This document shows positions 25,856 through 35,096 of a DNA stretch of 64,000 bases, piece after piece. Both the position numbers and the translations under genes were made by a program. The DNA comes from Agrobacterium pusense (GTDB lineage Bacteria; Pseudomonadota; Alphaproteobacteria; Rhizobiales; Rhizobiaceae): NCBI RefSeq assembly GCF_900102105.1, contig NZ_FNBB01000001.1, forward strand, positions 849,563 to 913,562. Reading direction: 5' to 3'. The notes beneath the pieces were generated by a model, which was not told the origin of the DNA, did not search any database, and was given only the letters and a program-made list of their open reading frames with translations. Within the stretch, counting starts at the first letter, position 1; every line of letters begins with the position of its first letter.

Positions 25856-27730
25856 ATGAACGACAGCGTACCCACCACATCAAGCGAATCCCAGGTCGGG
25901 ACCGGCTATCGGGTACTGGCGCGCAAATATCGCCCGAAGGATTTTTCCGATCTGATGGTCGGACAGGAGCCGATGGTCCGCACGCTGACAAACGCGTTCG
26001 AGACCGGACGTATTGCGCAGGCCTATATGCTGACCGGCGTCCGCGGCGTGGGCAAAACGACCACGGCCCGCATTCTCGCCCGAGCGCTGAATTACAAAAC
26101 CGACACCATCGACAAGCCGACCATCGATCTGCGCATTCCCGGTGAACATTGTCAGGCGATCATGGAAGGTCGCCATGTCGACGTGATCGAGATGGATGCC
26201 GCCTCCCATACCGGCATCGACGATATTCGCGAAATCATCGAACAGGTGCGTTATCGCCCTGTCTCGGCGCGTTACAAGGTCTATATCATCGACGAAGTGC
26301 ACATGCTGTCGACGCAGGCTTTCAACGGCCTGCTCAAGACGCTGGAAGAACCGCCGGAGCATGTGAAGTTCATCTTCGCCACAACGGAAATCCGCAAGGT
26401 TCCGATCACGGTTCTGTCACGATGCCAGCGTTTCGACCTGCGCCGCATCAGCGCCGCCGATCTCGTCGGTCTTTTTACCGCCATCGCCGGCAAGGAAGGT
26501 TTCGAAGCCGAACCGCAGGCGCTTTCGATGATCGCCCGCGCGGCGGAAGGGTCTGCCCGTGACGGCCTGTCGCTGCTCGATCAGGCAATCGCCCATGGCG
26601 GTGGCCGGGTGGAAGCTGAAGCGGTACGCGGCATGCTCGGTCTTGCCGACCGGGCCCGCATCGTCGATCTCTTCCAGCACGTCGTCAAAGGCGATGTCGC
26701 GGCCGCTCTGTCGGAATTCAACGGTCAATATGAGGCGGGCGCGAACCCGGTTGTGGTCCTTAACGATCTCGCCGATTTCACCCATCTCGTGACCCGCATG
26801 AAATATGTGCCGGATGCAGCGGAAGATCCCTCGCTTTCTGAAATAGAGCGCGTGCGCGGTGCGGAATTTGCCGACACAATTGCGGTCACCGCGCTTTCGC
26901 GCATCTGGCAGATGTTGCTGAAGGGCATACCGGAAACGGAAAATGCCTCGCGCCCGGCCGGTGCTGCCGAAATGGTTCTCATCCGGCTGGCGCACGCTGC
27001 CAATCTTCCCGCACCCGAAGATGCTGCCCGGCGCTTGCTGGAGCTTTCGAACGGTGACGGGGGTTACGCCAATGGCGGACCTTCCGGCGGCGGCAATGGC
27101 GGCGGTGCGCGCGCCTATTCGTCAGCACAGACCGTGGCTGCGGGACGACCTGTCGATCTTCCCACCCAGCGCCAGGCAGCGCCACAGACCTCCGCCATAC
27201 TGCGCGCCATTCCAGATAGCCGCCCGCAGGAAATGCAGGTCGCAGCACCGAAAACGGAGGAGCGGCCGGAGCCGAAAGTTCCCGTCAATTCGGTGCAGGA
27301 TATTGCCGATCTGTGTCAGAAGAACCGCGATCCCGTCATGCGGGCGAAAGTGCGCAACTTCGTACGGCTGGTACGGCTGGAGCCCGGCCGGCTCGATATG
27401 CGCCTCGGGGAAGGTGCCCCCGGCTCCCTGCCCGGCGAACTTGGCGTCAAGCTCAAGGAATGGACCGGCATCCACTGGATCATCAGCCTCAGCAAGGAGC
27501 AGGGGGAACCGACCCTTGTCGAGGCTGAGGGCAACGCACGGGACGCGCGTCTTGTCGATGCACGCCAGGACCCTGATGTGGCTGCCATCCTGGCGCAGTT
27601 TCCCGGCGCAAAAATTACCGACGTGCGCATCCGCGCCGCCGTACAGGATGAGGCTGAAGACATCGCGTCGCCATCGGTTGCCGAATCGAGTGAAGGCGAC
27701 ATCCTTCCCGGCGACGACATCGAGTTTTAA
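25856..27730 (+). CDS. dnaX: DNA polymerase III subunits gamma/tau
   Basis: DnaX is the clamp-loader ATPase that also links polymerase cores and helicase. The start at 25856 (MNDSVPTTSS) gives 624 residues. The frame upstream runs through the SRP RNA and is not coding. The AAA+ module has Walker A GVRGVGKTT, Walker B VYIIDEVHML and the SRC motif LSRCQRFDLR. The zinc module of E. coli DnaX (four Cys) is reduced to a single Cys in PGEHCQAIMEGRHVDV. A Gly/Pro-rich linker (about 400-480) leads to the tau C-terminal domain. I saw no obvious slippery site for making gamma by frameshift. ybaB follows 24 bp downstream. Confidence 0.95.
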   Translation: MNDSVPTTSSESQVGTGYRVLARKYRPKDFSDLMVGQEPMVRTLTNAFETGRIAQAYMLTGVRGVGKTTTARILARALNYKTDTIDKPTIDLRIPGEHCQAIMEGRHVDVIEMDAASHTGIDDIREIIEQVRYRPVSARYKVYIIDEVHMLSTQAFNGLLKTLEEPPEHVKFIFATTEIRKVPITVLSRCQRFDLRRISAADLVGLFTAIAGKEGFEAEPQALSMIARAAEGSARDGLSLLDQAIAHGGGRVEAEAVRGMLGLADRARIVDLFQHVVKGDVAAALSEFNGQYEAGANPVVVLNDLADFTHLVTRMKYVPDAAEDPSLSEIERVRGAEFADTIAVTALSRIWQMLLKGIPETENASRPAGAAEMVLIRLAHAANLPAPEDAARRLLELSNGDGGYANGGPSGGGNGGGARAYSSAQTVAAGRPVDLPTQRQAAPQTSAILRAIPDSRPQEMQVAAPKTEERPEPKVPVNSVQDIADLCQKNRDPVMRAKVRNFVRLVRLEPGRLDMRLGEGAPGSLPGELGVKLKEWTGIHWIISLSKEQGEPTLVEAEGNARDARLVDARQDPDVAAILAQFPGAKITDVRIRAAVQDEAEDIASPSVAESSEGDILPGDDIEF

Positions 27731-27754
27731 ACAAAAAGAACAGGAGATTGGCAC

Positions 27755-28078
27755 ATGCGTGACATCATGGGCATGATGGGCAAGGTCAAGGAAATGCAGG
27801 CCAAGATGGAGAAGGTGCAGGAAGAAATCGCTGCGCTCGAAATCGAGGGGCGTGCTGGCGGCGGTCTGGTAACCGTCATTCTGAACGGCAAGGGCGAAAT
27901 GCGCGGCCTGAAAATCGATCCCTCGCTATTGAAGGAAGACGAGGTGGAAATCCTTGAGGACCTGATCGTCGCAGCGCATAAGGACGCCAAGCAGAAAGGC
28001 GAAGCGCAGGCGCAGGAAAAGATGGCTGGGCTGACCGCCGGCCTGCCGCTGCCGCCCGGCATGAAGCTGCCGTTCTGA
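27755..28078 (+). CDS. Nucleoid-associated protein YbaB/EbfC
   Basis: This small DNA-binding protein (107 residues) forms dimers with a tweezer shape and coats DNA. The N-terminal helix ([20 protein letters not shown]) is a coiled coil, followed by the strand region [30 protein letters not shown] precedes the ATG. It sits 24 bp after dnaX, and recR lies further on in the same direction, as in the classic dnaX-ybaB-recR cluster. Here a minus-strand MOSC gene interrupts the cluster. Confidence 0.94.
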   Translation: MRDIMGMMGKVKEMQAKMEKVQEEIAALEIEGRAGGGLVTVILNGKGEMRGLKIDPSLLKEDEVEILEDLIVAAHKDAKQKGEAQAQEKMAGLTAGLPLPPGMKLPF

Positions 28079-28143
28079 TATAACCGATTTGACGAGGGGG
28101 CGAAGCGCATGGAGCGGGCGCCCTCCTTGTCCCATGGCCGGCT

Positions 28144-28758
28144 TCAAGCTTCCAGCATCGCGCGAAACCGGCTCGCCAGCGGCGTTTCCAGAAAGGCCAG
28201 GCGTTCAGCTGCGTTGAGCTGCATGGGGCGAAAGCGCTGCAAAATGGTCGGTATTGGCAGCTTTAATCCCTGATAGGGTTTGAACACGATATCCTCCCCG
28301 GCAGCCAACATGCCGCCTTTCAGCACCCGGCAGTAGAACCCCGGTTGGCCCGCCCGACGGAAACGCAGTGCGAAATCGGGATCGCCGATGCGAACCGACA
28401 AGGTGGCGCAGGGAATGCGGGCGGCGGTCACTTCCAGCTCAACGTCATTTGCCGAGAACCTGTCGCCAACGTGGAGTTTTGCGCTGTCGACACCATCAAG
28501 AACGAGGTTCTCACCAAAAAACCCGGGTTCGACCGTAAAGCCCAGAGAGCGGGACCAGAAGTCGAGATCGGCGGAGCCCATGACGTAAATCGCCTGATCC
28601 GGCCCGCCGTGATGTTTGCGATTGCAGACGGCGTCACTGACGATGCCTTCCGCATCGACCATGACGGGACCCTGCACGGCATGTTTGAAGATGCCCGTCT
28701 TCGTGGTCTTTCCCGGCAGCCTTTTTGCCTCGCCCCGGCACACCGCCCTGATTTTCAT
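28144..28758 (-). CDS. MOSC domain protein
   Basis: MOSC domains bind sulfur and molybdenum cofactor and occur in molybdenum enzyme systems. The 204-residue protein shows the YiiM-like pattern: HHGGPDQAIYVM near residue 45, GFFGENLVLDG near 80, VTAARIPCATLS with the conserved Cys near 110, and a C-terminal helical region. It has no N-terminal beta-barrel partner or other fused domain. The start at 28758 (MKIRAVCRGEAK) has AAGGG upstream. MKRKGLF at 28779 is an alternative. It is divergent from recR, separated by about 58 bp. Its specific role is unknown. Confidence 0.87.
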   Translation of the reverse strand: MKIRAVCRGEAKRLPGKTTKTGIFKHAVQGPVMVDAEGIVSDAVCNRKHHGGPDQAIYVMGSADLDFWSRSLGFTVEPGFFGENLVLDGVDSAKLHVGDRFSANDVELEVTAARIPCATLSVRIGDPDFALRFRRAGQPGFYCRVLKGGMLAAGEDIVFKPYQGLKLPIPTILQRFRPMQLNAAERLAFLETPLASRFRAMLEA

Positions 28759-28816
28759 GAACAACCCTTTGCGCTTCATGATTCCCGTTTCCCGATTTAT
28801 GCAGTAGAAAGCGCTC

Positions 28817-29422
28817 ATGGCAAAACGAGTCACCGGCCCCGAAATCGAAAAACTGATCCAGCTCCTGGCAAAAGTGCCGGGGCTTGGGCCCCGCTCGGCG
28901 CGGCGGGCAGCACTGCATCTCATCAAGAAGAAGGAACAGCTTCTCGGGCCGCTGGGCCATGCCATGGGCGAGGCTTATGACAAGGTGAAGATCTGCTCCT
29001 GCTGCGGCAACGTCGATACGATAGACCCCTGCACCGTCTGCGCCGACGACCGGCGCGACCAGTCGGTCATCATCGTGGTGGAAGATGTGTCTGATCTCTG
29101 GGCGCTGGAGCGGACGGGTGCGATGAACACTGCCTATCACGTGCTGGGGGGCACTCTGTCGCCGCTCGACGGGGTCGGGCCGGAGGACCTGAACATCAAG
29201 GGCCTGATCGACCGTGTGAGCGCCGGCGGCATCCGCGAGCTCATCATCGCCGTCAATGCGACGGTGGAAGGGCAGGCAACCGCCCATTACATCACCGACC
29301 GCCTCTCCGGTCTCGACATCAAGATCACCCGGCTTGCGCATGGCGTGCCGGTGGGCGGTGAGCTCGATTATCTCGACGAGGGCACTTTGACGGCCGCGCT
29401 TCGGGCGCGAACGACAATCTGA
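28817..29422 (+). CDS. recR: Recombination protein RecR
   Basis: RecR works with RecF and RecO to load RecA on gapped DNA. The 201-residue protein has the N-terminal helix-hairpin-helix ([17 protein letters not shown]), a four-Cys zinc finger ([16 protein letters not shown]) and a TOPRIM domain ([12 protein letters not shown] onward, with [15 protein letters not shown]). The C-terminal Walker-B-like region completes the family layout. recF is also in this window, about 20 kb away on the other strand. Confidence 0.97.
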   Translation: MAKRVTGPEIEKLIQLLAKVPGLGPRSARRAALHLIKKKEQLLGPLGHAMGEAYDKVKICSCCGNVDTIDPCTVCADDRRDQSVIIVVEDVSDLWALERTGAMNTAYHVLGGTLSPLDGVGPEDLNIKGLIDRVSAGGIRELIIAVNATVEGQATAHYITDRLSGLDIKITRLAHGVPVGGELDYLDEGTLTAALRARTTI

Positions 29423-29460
29423 AGTCCCCCTCCCTCCCCGTCATTCAAAGAGGAGACCGA

Positions 29461-30726
29461 ATGCGAAACCGTTTTGCCCCGAAGGCACTGGCTGCCCTTC
29501 TTTCCGTTTTTTCAGCAACGACGGCGTTGGGGCAATCGGCACCGACAGGAGCAGCGGCAGCCCGATATGATGCCGAATTTAATGCCTGGCTGAAAAAGGA
29601 AATCTGGCCGGAAGCGCGCAAGGCCGGCATTTCGCAAAGGACGCTTGAGGCTACGCTCAGCGGTCTCTCCATCAGCTGGAACCTGCCCGATCTCGTCATT
29701 CCCGGCCAGAAGCCGCCGAAGGAGCAGAGCCAGAGCCAGGCGGAATTTTCCTCGCCCGGCGCCTATTTCTCGGAAAAGCGGCTGCAGGGTCTTGCCGCCA
29801 CCGGGCGTTCGCTTGCTTCCACCCACGCGGCGACGCTGCGCCGGATAGAGGCGAAATACGGTGTGCCGGGTGATATCGTCGTTGCGATCTGGGGCCGCGA
29901 ATCCGGTTTCGGCCGGGCAAAACTGCCACATTCCGTGGTCGATGTGCTGGCCACAAAAGCCTATATGTCTACCCGCAAGGAGATGTTTCGCGCCGAGTTG
30001 ATCGATGCGCTGAAGATCGTCGAGAGTGGCGATATCGCGGCCTCTCGCATGATGGGCTCCTGGGCCGGTGCGCTCGGCCAGCCGCAGTTCATGCCGTCGA
30101 GCTATCTGAAGTATGCCGTGGACTTTGATGGCGACGGCCACCGTGACATCTGGAACTCCGTGCCGGACGCGTTGGCATCCATAGCTAACTATCTTTCTCA
30201 GCGCGGCTGGCAACGCAATCGCGACTGGGGTTTCGAAGTCTCGATCCCCGCCAATGTTTCCTGCGCGCAGGAAGGGCCTGATCTCGCACGACCTGTGGCG
30301 GATTGGGCGAAAATGGGCATCACACGCATTTCCGGAAAAGCCTTCCCGGCCAATGACCTCTCTGCCGATGGCATGATGCTGGTCCCGGCTGGGCGGCATG
30401 GGCCGGAATTCGTGGTGACGCCGAATTTCTACGTCATCAAGGAATATAATAATTCCGATCTCTATGCGCTCTTCATCGGCAATCTCGCTGACCGCATCGC
30501 CCACGGCGCGGGGCCGTTCCAGGGGGAATGGGGCAATGTCGGATCGATGCTGCGCTCGGATGTTCTGGCAATGCAGAAGGCGTTGGTTGCCAAGGGCTAT
30601 GATGTCGGCAAGGCAGATGGCCTCGCCGGTTTCAAGACGCGCCGCTCACTCGGGGACTGGCAGTCGAAAAATGGGCTTTCACCGACGTGTTTTCCAGATG
30701 CAAGCTTGAAGGCAAGGTTAAAATAG
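29461..30726 (+). CDS. Lytic murein transglycosylase (MltB type) with peptidoglycan-binding domain
   Basis: This periplasmic enzyme of 421 residues cleaves peptidoglycan to 1,6-anhydromuropeptides. A signal peptide (ALAALLSVFSATTALG, cleaved before QSAPTG) is followed by the MltB catalytic domain. That domain has the catalytic Glu in IWGRESGFGR near residue 145, and SWAGALGQPQFMPSSYLKYA with DFDGDGHRDIWNSVPDALAS. A C-terminal PG-binding-1 repeat (about 365-420, DVLAMQKALVAKGYDVGKADG) completes it. There is no lipobox Cys, so it is probably soluble in the periplasm. AGAGGAG precedes the ATG. Confidence 0.94.
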   Translation: MRNRFAPKALAALLSVFSATTALGQSAPTGAAAARYDAEFNAWLKKEIWPEARKAGISQRTLEATLSGLSISWNLPDLVIPGQKPPKEQSQSQAEFSSPGAYFSEKRLQGLAATGRSLASTHAATLRRIEAKYGVPGDIVVAIWGRESGFGRAKLPHSVVDVLATKAYMSTRKEMFRAELIDALKIVESGDIAASRMMGSWAGALGQPQFMPSSYLKYAVDFDGDGHRDIWNSVPDALASIANYLSQRGWQRNRDWGFEVSIPANVSCAQEGPDLARPVADWAKMGITRISGKAFPANDLSADGMMLVPAGRHGPEFVVTPNFYVIKEYNNSDLYALFIGNLADRIAHGAGPFQGEWGNVGSMLRSDVLAMQKALVAKGYDVGKADGLAGFKTRRSLGDWQSKNGLSPTCFPDASLKARLK

Positions 30727-30757
30727 CACGTTACCGGCGACGTCGGAAAACCTCTAT

Positions 30758-30847
30758 GTCATTATGCTCGGGCTTGTTCCGAGCATCTGCAACCAGTTGA
30801 TTTAACATACGTCGTTGGACCCTCGGGACAAGCCCGAGAATGACGTC
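30758..30847. repeat. Palindromic intergenic repeat element
   Basis: About 90 bp. The left part (TCAT..CTCGGGCTTGT) and the right part (ACAAGCCCGAG..ATGAC) are inverted copies of one unit, and each unit also folds on itself. This has the style of the short palindromic elements scattered between genes in Rhizobiales (RIME-like). It lies between the lytic transglycosylase and the convergent MFS gene, where it could also stop transcription. Class membership is inferred. Confidence 0.65.
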
Positions 30848-30903
30848 GAGAGCTATGGCAGGGAGGTATCAATGCCTTTACCTGCACGTTTCGGCCCCAC
30901 CTC

Positions 30904-32532
30904 TCAATGCTGATCTGTATGAGGCTTGTGAAAGATATCGTCGGTCGGCGGGATGGTCTGACGTTCGATCATCCGGTGCACCCGTGGCCGCGTCTTGCCG
31001 CGGTGAAGCTCCAGCAGCCGGTCCCAGGCCTCTGCATCTGCCTGGGTGCGGCGGTGATTATGGCGGACATATTCCACCCAGGTCGGCACATGGTAACTTT
31101 CCGTCCAGATGTCGGGGTTTTCGAGATCCCGCATCAGGTTCCAGTTGCGCGCGCCGTCACGAATGCGAATGCGGCGGCGCTCGGCCATCAGCGGCAGGAA
31201 TTCGCCCAGATCCTCGTCATGGATTTCATAATCGATGAGGATGGCGATGGGCCCGCTGCGCGGCTTGATGTCCAGTCTCAGCGGCGGCTCCACGAAACGG
31301 TTGAGCGGATCGAGATTAAGCGAGGCGAAGGCCGGCATGGCAAGTTTGAGGCCGACGACGACACCGAGCAGCATCAGTGCGCAGGAACAGAGCAGCGAAT
31401 AGGAAATGCCGTAATCTTCCGCCAGCTCACCCCACAGCCAGCTGCCGACCGCAATGCCGCCGAAGGTGAGCGTCTGGTAAAGCGAGAGCGCCCTGCCAAC
31501 CACCCATCGCGGGGTGGAGAGCTGGACAATGGTATTGAAGAGCGACAGTGCCAGCACCCAGCAGGCGCCGGCAACGGTCAGCACCAGTGACGTGATGATC
31601 GCGCTCGTGCTCACCGCCGTTACGCCGGCGCTGAAGGCGAAGCCTAGAAATGCGACGCGCACGATCCATTCGCTGGACAGCACCTCGCGCAATCTCGCGC
31701 TGATCAGCGCACCGCCAATCGCGCCGACGCCGAAGGCACCCAGCATGACGCCATAGGTCAGCGGGCCGCCCTCCACCAGGTCGCGGGCGACGATGGGCAT
31801 CAAGGCGAGGGTGGCGCTGGCGGAAAGGCCGAAAAGGAAGCCGCGCACCAGCACCTTGCCGATATTGGGCGACATCGCCACATAACGCATGCCGGCCGAA
31901 ATGGCGGCCAGAAGCTGCTCCCGCGGCAGGGTCGAGGCATATTTGGGCGGCTGCCAGCGAAACAGGGCGTAGATCAGCGTGAAATAGCTCAGCGCATTCA
32001 CGAAAAATGCGGCGGCCGCACCGGCGGCGGCGACGATGATACCGCCGATGGCCGGGCCGACACTGCGGGTAATATTGAAGCCGACACTGTTCAGCGTGAC
32101 GGCGGCGGGCAAATCCTCGCGCGGCACCATTTCGCCGACGGATGCCTGCCAGGACGGATTGTTGAGGGCCGTGCCACAGCCGATCATAAAGGTGAAGAAA
32201 AGCAGAAGCCACGGCGTGAGCCAGCCGGACCAGGCAAAAACGGTAAGCAGCACGGACGCCGTCAGCATCAGCAGCTGCGCCGAAATCATGATGCGGCGGC
32301 GGTCGAAACTATCGGCCAGCGCGCCTGAAATCAGCGAGAACAGCATGATCGGCAAAGAGGTGGAGGCCTGCACCAGCGCGATCATGTTTTCCGAACTGGA
32401 GAGCGACGTCATCATCCATGCGGCGCCCACCGCCTGGATCAGTCCGCCGAAATTTGAGGCAAGGCTCGCGATCCAGATTCGTCTGTAAGTCAAATGCCTT
32501 AAAGGCGCGAGTGGCGATTTACGGTCAGGCAC
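30904..32532 (-). CDS. MFS exporter with fused C-terminal domain (MFS_3 type)
   Basis: The 542-residue protein has about 11-12 membrane helices in the first 410 residues and belongs to the MFS_3/EntS-like branch, which exports siderophores or drugs. Motifs include LTYRRIWIASLASNFG at the start, ISGALADSFDRRRIM (MFS loop 2-3 motif) and NPSWQASVGEMVPREDLPAAV. The last 120 residues form a soluble domain (AILIDYEIHDEDLGEFLPLM onward, RDLENPDIWTESYHVPTWVE) like a dimeric alpha/beta-barrel monooxygenase fold. That fusion is common in this branch. The start is GTG at 32532. The substrate is unknown. Confidence 0.88.
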   Translation of the reverse strand: MPDRKSPLAPLRHLTYRRIWIASLASNFGGLIQAVGAAWMMTSLSSSENMIALVQASTSLPIMLFSLISGALADSFDRRRIMISAQLLMLTASVLLTVFAWSGWLTPWLLLFFTFMIGCGTALNNPSWQASVGEMVPREDLPAAVTLNSVGFNITRSVGPAIGGIIVAAAGAAAAFFVNALSYFTLIYALFRWQPPKYASTLPREQLLAAISAGMRYVAMSPNIGKVLVRGFLFGLSASATLALMPIVARDLVEGGPLTYGVMLGAFGVGAIGGALISARLREVLSSEWIVRVAFLGFAFSAGVTAVSTSAIITSLVLTVAGACWVLALSLFNTIVQLSTPRWVVGRALSLYQTLTFGGIAVGSWLWGELAEDYGISYSLLCSCALMLLGVVVGLKLAMPAFASLNLDPLNRFVEPPLRLDIKPRSGPIAILIDYEIHDEDLGEFLPLMAERRRIRIRDGARNWNLMRDLENPDIWTESYHVPTWVEYVRHNHRRTQADAEAWDRLLELHRGKTRPRVHRMIERQTIPPTDDIFHKPHTDQH

Positions 32533-32669
32533 GCTCTGTCCACTTGATGCAACTGCGATTTATCAAACGGCAACTATAGACAGTGCCGAAAATCATGCCA
32601 GCCTTTCCCGCACGGGAAGGGTGAAAATATGGCCGAGGGCGCAGCGGAAGCGACTCTACCCGCGAAAAC

Positions 32670-32698
32670 CTTGCAATCCTGCACCGATGGGTCTATAT
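32670..32698 (+). promoter_or_regulatory. Strong promoter of the rimP-nusA-infB operon
   Basis: CTTGCA (32670-32675), a 17-bp spacer, then CTATAT (32693-32698): nearly the rhizobial consensus. Transcription would begin near 32705, about 115 nt before rimP, with an intrinsic terminator inside that leader. Confidence 0.8.
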
Positions 32699-32728
32699 GA
32701 CCACTGAAATTCTTGATCGCTTGATGAA

Positions 32729-32757
32729 GAGTGGGGCCGCAAGGCTCCGCTCTTTTT
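32729..32757 (+). terminator. Intrinsic terminator in the rimP leader, candidate attenuator
   Basis: A 10-bp stem (GAGTGGGGCC/GGCTCCGCTC, two G-U pairs) with a GCAA tetraloop and TTTTT lies about 25 nt after the predicted start and 62 nt before the rimP ATG. The downstream GGCGGACC (32763-32770) could pair with TCCGC of the stem's 3' arm, forming a weaker alternative fold. This would allow regulated read-through into the operon that encodes NusA itself. Regulation is inferred. The hairpin and T-run are seen directly. Confidence 0.7.
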
Positions 32758-32819
32758 CGTTAGGCGGACCGGAAACAGAGGGCTGAAAGCCCGGCGACAA
32801 TCCAAAACCGGAAGGCCAG

Positions 32820-33416
32820 ATGGCAGACACCGCACACGAACCGCGACTTATAACCGAAACCGGCATCGACCAGCGTATTGCCGAGATCATCGAACCCGTT
32901 CTGACGGGTATGGGCTATGTTCTGGTGCGCGTGCGGCTTTCCAATCAGAACGGCATGACGCTGCAGGTGATGGCGGAACGGGAAGACGGCACGATGACCG
33001 TTGAGGACTGTGAAGCCATTTCCATGGCCATTTCACCGGTTCTTGATGTGGAAGATCCGGTCGATAAAGCGTATCATCTTGAAGTTTCCTCGCCCGGCAT
33101 CGACCGGCCGATGGTTCGCAAATCGGATTTCACCCGTTGGCAGGGCCATCTGGTGAAGGTCGAAACCTCCATTCTGGTCGAGAACCGCAAGCGGTTTCGC
33201 GGCAAGATCGTTGAGGTTGATGCTGACGGTTTCAAGCTGGAACGCGACCAGATCGCTTATGGCGAAGAGCCGACAGTCGTTATTCCGTTCACTGCGCTTT
33301 CCGATGCGAAGCTCATTCTGACGGACGACCTTATTCGTGATGCGCTGCGGGCAGACAAGGCGGCCAAGGCCGCTGCCGCAAACCAGAACGACGAAAACGA
33401 AGCAGACGAAGACTAA
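32820..33416 (+). CDS. rimP: Ribosome maturation factor RimP
   Basis: RimP assists 30S subunit assembly. The 198-residue protein has the N-terminal RimP domain with [20 protein letters not shown], the conserved [15 protein letters not shown] and [14 protein letters not shown] motifs, and the SH3-like C-terminal domain ([13 protein letters not shown]). It ends in an acidic tail (NDENEADED). GGAAGG precedes the ATG. It is the first gene of the operon, followed 63 bp later by nusA, an order conserved across bacteria. Confidence 0.96.
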   Translation: MADTAHEPRLITETGIDQRIAEIIEPVLTGMGYVLVRVRLSNQNGMTLQVMAEREDGTMTVEDCEAISMAISPVLDVEDPVDKAYHLEVSSPGIDRPMVRKSDFTRWQGHLVKVETSILVENRKRFRGKIVEVDADGFKLERDQIAYGEEPTVVIPFTALSDAKLILTDDLIRDALRADKAAKAAAANQNDENEADED

Positions 33417-33479
33417 TTCCAACGTAAAGCCCGGAAAACGGGCGATCCCCGCAATTATGCGACTTACGGAGATAAAAAA

Positions 33480-35096
33480 ATGGCAGTGAGTGCTAACCGG
33501 CTTGAGCTTCTGCAGATCGCCGATGCTGTGGCGCGCGAAAAGGTCATCGACCGCGAAATCGTGCTTGCCGCAATGGCCGACGCTATCCAGAAAGCCGCCC
33601 GCTCGCGCTATGGTTCGGAAACCAATATCCGCGCTGATATCAACTCCAAGACCGGCGAAATCCGCCTGCAGCGTCTTCTGGAAGTTGTCGAAGCGGCTGA
33701 GGACTATTCGACCCAGATCCCGCTGGAGCTTGCCCGCGACCGCAACCCGGACGCCAAGCTCGGCGACTTCATTGCCGATCCGCTGCCGCCAATGGATTTC
33801 GGCCGTATCGCCGCCCAGTCCGCCAAGCAGGTCATCGTGCAGAAGGTGCGCGAGGCCGAGCGTGACCGCCAGTATGACGAGTTCAAGGACCGTATCGGCG
33901 AAATCGTCAACGGCACCGTCAAGCGCGTCGAATACGGCAACGTCATCGTCGATCTCGGCCGTGGCGAAGGCATTATCCGTCGTGACGAGATGATCCCGCG
34001 CGAAAACATGCGCTACGGCGATCGTGTACGCGCCTACGTCTACGACGTTCGCCGCGAACAGCGTGGCCCGCAGATTTTCCTGTCGCGTACCCATCCGCAG
34101 TTCATGGTGAAGCTCTTCACCATGGAAGTTCCGGAAATTTACGACGGCATCATCCAGATCAAGTCGGTTGCCCGTGATCCTGGCTCACGCGCCAAGATTG
34201 CCGTCATCTCGAACGATAGCTCGATCGACCCGGTCGGCGCCTGCGTCGGTATGCGCGGTTCGCGCGTTCAGGCCGTCGTCGGCGAACTCCAGGGTGAGAA
34301 GATCGACATCATTCCATGGAGCCAGGAGCCGGCGTCGTTCATCGTCAATGCCCTGCAGCCGGCGGAAGTCGCCAAGGTCGTTCTGGATGAAGAATCCGAG
34401 CGTATCGAAGTGGTCGTTCCCGACGAGCAGCTGTCGCTCGCCATCGGCCGCCGCGGTCAGAACGTGCGTCTGGCATCGCAGCTGACCGGCTGGGACATCG
34501 ACATCATGACCGAGCAGGAAGAATCCGAGCGTCGCCAGAAGGAATTCAACGAGCGTACGGCCCTGTTCATGGAAGCGCTCGACGTCGACGAAATGGTCGG
34601 CCAGGTTCTGGCTTCGGAGGGCTTCGCGCAGGTTGAAGAACTGGCTTATGTCGATCTCGACGAAATCTCCTCGATCGATGGCTTCGACGAAGACACCGCC
34701 GATGAAATCCAGACCCGCGCCCGCGAATATCTGGAACGCCTGGAAGCCGAAATGGACGCCAAGCGCAAGGAACTCGGCGTTTCCGACGAATTGCGCCAGA
34801 TCGACGGCCTGACCTCGCAGATGATGGTTGCGCTCGGCGAAGACGGCATCAAGACCATCGAAGACTTTGCCGGCTGTGCAGCGGACGATCTCGTTGGCTG
34901 GAGCGAGCGCAAGGACGGCGAGACGAAGAAGTTCGAAGGCATCTTCTCCAAGCTCGATGTTTCGCGCGTCGAGGCCGAGAACATGGTGGTGCAGGCTCGC
35001 CTTCTGGCAGGCTGGATCACCGCCGAAGAGCTCGCTTCCGAACAGGAAGCCGATGCGGAAGCTGCCGAGGAGGCGGATACCGCCGAGCAGGAATGA
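33480..35096 (+). CDS. nusA: Transcription termination/antitermination factor NusA
   Basis: NusA binds RNA polymerase and modulates pausing, termination and antitermination. The 538-residue protein has the N-terminal RNAP-binding domain (about 1-130), S1 domain (about 135-200, GTVKRVEYGNVIVDLGRGEG), and KH1/KH2 (about 230-345, GACVGMRGSRVQAV and AIGRRGQNVRLASQL). Two C-terminal helix-hairpin-helix repeats (about 365-500) and an acidic tail follow. GGAG lies upstream. The stop overlaps the next start by 4 bp (ATGA). Its position just after a leader terminator raises the possibility of feedback control. Confidence 0.98.
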   Translation: MAVSANRLELLQIADAVAREKVIDREIVLAAMADAIQKAARSRYGSETNIRADINSKTGEIRLQRLLEVVEAAEDYSTQIPLELARDRNPDAKLGDFIADPLPPMDFGRIAAQSAKQVIVQKVREAERDRQYDEFKDRIGEIVNGTVKRVEYGNVIVDLGRGEGIIRRDEMIPRENMRYGDRVRAYVYDVRREQRGPQIFLSRTHPQFMVKLFTMEVPEIYDGIIQIKSVARDPGSRAKIAVISNDSSIDPVGACVGMRGSRVQAVVGELQGEKIDIIPWSQEPASFIVNALQPAEVAKVVLDEESERIEVVVPDEQLSLAIGRRGQNVRLASQLTGWDIDIMTEQEESERRQKEFNERTALFMEALDVDEMVGQVLASEGFAQVEELAYVDLDEISSIDGFDEDTADEIQTRAREYLERLEAEMDAKRKELGVSDELRQIDGLTSQMMVALGEDGIKTIEDFAGCAADDLVGWSERKDGETKKFEGIFSKLDVSRVEAENMVVQARLLAGWITAEELASEQEADAEAAEEADTAEQE

